Assembly: GCA_037974665.1 (NCBI GenBank)
Contig: CM075782.1
Span: 42,646,851-42,710,850, forward strand
From: Ehretia macrophylla
Lineage: Eukaryota > Streptophyta > Magnoliopsida > Boraginales > Ehretiaceae
Length of the DNA: 64,000 nucleotides
Direction: 5' to 3'
In this document: positions 62,109 to 64,000 of the stretch, one piece after another
Numbering within the stretch: the stretch's first letter is position 1
Layout of the letters: the number at the start of each line of letters is the position of its first letter
Notes under the pieces: model-generated
Database searches by the model: none
Told to the model about the DNA's origin: nothing
The model's input: the letters and a program-made list of their open reading frames with translations, nothing else
Position numbers and translations under genes: made by a program

Positions 62109-63911
62109 GTGAGGGCTAAAATATTTTGAAAATCCTTTAAAAATCCACATGCATGCTCTTAAATGTTTGTCTTTTCTTCTGTACTTGAGTTATATGTGTG
62201 TTCATAAGCTTTTACAACCATGCGTGGCAAGATTTTGGCTTGAAGATGATGATAGATGAAATCGGGTTTGGTGACAACTCTCTGTCTTGTTGTTGCGAGG
62301 TGAGTTTGGCTAGGAAAATGATGTTGAAAATGCATGAAACTTGGTACGTAACTAGTTTTGCCAGTTTGGAATATTTTTTGCAGAAATAGGCCAAAGATAA
62401 TTTTGACTATAAGGTCCTCAAAATGGCAAATCATTAAAATGTGTCCAAATCTGGAAGTCTGGAAAAAATGAAGTAGGTTTTGGCAGATGCACTGACCTTG
62501 TAGAACGAACCATTTTTGACTTAGTAAATGATGTCCAAAATGCATGAAATTTGGTGTGTTACTCGATTTTTTAGTTCTGGACATTTTTGTCAGAAATGGA
62601 CTAAGGCTAAATCTGACTCTAAGGACCAAAAAATGACAATTATTGAAATGTGTGCAAATCTAGACAGTTTTGTGCAATCCCACTGTTTTGGCTATAACTA
62701 TTGATCCCGAACTCCAAATGATGCAAGGTTTGTTTCTGATTTTAGTTCACTTCTTAAGCTTTAATTTTACATCTTATTCACTGGAATTGGAGATTGTTTT
62801 ATTGTCTTAATGATTGTGAGAAAACAGCCTATTGCAGTGAGGGTTTCACTTAGTTATATGCTTAGAAAATTTGTTGTAACTTCTCTTGTGGTATCAATTG
62901 CTTGGGATTGTGGCATTGGGATGTTGTGTGGACTTTTTTTAGTACTTGGAGATGTTTGAATTAATTGATGCTTGGCTTGAGATTGATTTTGAGTTGACTT
63001 GGGGCTTAATCGCATGGGTAAGCACGAAATGGAAAACCTAGTGACTAGGTAAACTTGCTAAGTGTTGATCCTTTGGATATTGTGTGTAATTATATGCTTA
63101 GTAGGCTACCTGTAGTTGCTCTTATAGCCCTAAATGTGATTTCGATCGTTGCATGTTGACAAATAGGCCTTTCTTGCATCCGAGCCCATGTAGATGTTGT
63201 TGCATGTTGAATAATCTTATTATTTGATTACGTGGACTTTGAAATGAATTATATGACTTGATTTACATGTGTTACATGGCTTCCCATTTAATGTTCATAT
63301 AACTCCATATGCCTTTCAAGTGAAATTACTTGTTTTATCGTGCCTCGCTTGTTTACTTGTCATTGTGCAATCTTATGACTGTCTGGAGGCAACCTACTTT
63401 GTTGTCCTCCAAATGTGATATATTAAATGTCATAAATGTGCATTGCATACAAGGTTGCAACCTTTCATTCTGGCGTGGTAGCGTTCATGCACACGGCAGC
63501 ATCGGGCTTGCCGGTGCAACCGTGACTACCATTGTCCAATTCCCTCTCTCGCTTGGGGGCTAGACTTCCTCGGAGAGTTGGGTCGTAGGATTTCGGGGTA
63601 CATCCGGAGTACACCCACTTGGCGTGTTAAGGGGATGATTTGAAGTTGGCCGCAACAACTGAGAGCAAAAGCTCACCGTGTCCTTTTTACTATGTGTATA
63701 AGTACTCTCGCTTGGTTCCTAGAGGATCTCGGGGAGGAAAGACGAGTAATTGTGTTCCTTTACTTTTACATTACGTTATATACTTACTTGTGACATATTC
63801 ATACTTGCAAAAAAGATTTTTTATAAGTTGAACTGGAAAAATGAGTTTCAAAACTTATTTCTCGTTCCCCCTCGCTGAGTTCATAAGGACTCACCCTCTT
63901 TTTTGTCACAG
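62109..63911 (+). other. Intron-like segment inside right-edge LTR
   Basis: Donor-like TTTGCTAAG/GTGAGG and acceptor-like CTTTTTTGTCACAG/GTGCAGCAG. The frame after the acceptor is again acidic and short (DLEQVPEINVLVDDSWE, then stop). Confidence 0.45.
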
Positions 63912-64000
63912 GTGCAGCAGATTTGGAACAAGTACCCGAAATAAATGTGCTTGTTGATGATTCCTGGGAGTGACTACGTGCTTTTGTGCTTTGCCTGAAA

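Larger units (their letters stand above)
60862..64000 (+). mobile_element. LTR of the outer-element family, cut by the window end
   Basis: It starts TGTGAGGCCCGACCCC after satellite text ending AGCCG, the expected 5-bp flank. It follows the order of 11866-15433 and is closer to the solo LTR than to the outer element's LTR in its first 500 bp. By alignment with 11866-15433 about 600 bp of the LTR lie beyond the window. It could be another solo LTR or the 5' LTR of a complete element; the window does not tell. Confidence 0.9.

Noticed and set aside
1-64000. tRNA, rRNA or other structured RNA genes, and host genes
   Set aside because: I found no cloverleaf or ribosomal sequence; the tRNA-like matches are the 12-base primer sites of the retroelements. 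No host exon-like coding sequence was recognised.

Overview
This window is plant nuclear heterochromatin and I see no host gene in it. It holds a tandem satellite of about 341 bp per unit, broken up by long-terminal-repeat (LTR) retrotransposons. The plant origin is inferred from chromodomain-bearing Ty3/gypsy (Tekay/Del-like) elements, primer-binding sites that match the 3' end of plant initiator tRNA-Met, and 2.4-3.8 kb LTRs with plant-like leaders. I cannot name the species.

Layout. (1) 1-141 and 9907-15433 are the right-hand part of an old Tekay-like element whose left part lies outside the window; its 3.57 kb 3' LTR is 11866-15433. (2) A second Tekay-like element, 142-9906, sits inside its pol gene, flanked by the 5-bp target duplication GTTCT. 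Its two 2.37 kb LTRs differ at roughly 3-4% of sites by hand count, and its coding region is broken. (3) 15434-24484, 28304-52667 and 58716-60861 are one head-to-tail satellite array, about 35.5 kb and about 104 monomers, all in the same orientation. (4) 24485-28303 is a solo LTR of the outer element's family, with the perfect target duplication AGACA. (5) 52668-58715 is a very young minus-strand LTR element (LTR difference about 0.4%, target duplication CAACG). Its internal region is only 1086 bp and shows no recognisable gag or pol, so it must depend on another element. (6) 60862-64000 is another LTR of the outer family, cut by the window end.

How the parts relate. The satellite came first; the chromoviruses landed in it and in each other. 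The satellite shows subtypes in a recurring order and near-identical blocks 12-19 kb apart, which points to segmental amplification or conversion within the array. The retroelement families share unexpected non-coding structure. Each LTR has a leader, a 5'-splice-site-like AG/GTGAG, and a polypyrimidine-CAG/GTG acceptor-like site followed by a short acidic reading frame. Two otherwise different families share a roughly 40-bp near-identical block. Two families carry ACGTGC-cored repeats near the LTR start. All three have a palindrome just before the polypurine tract.

The most interesting leads are the satellite with its subtype order, the conserved LTR module, and the young short-bodied non-autonomous element. 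All divergences and monomer counts were made by eye.
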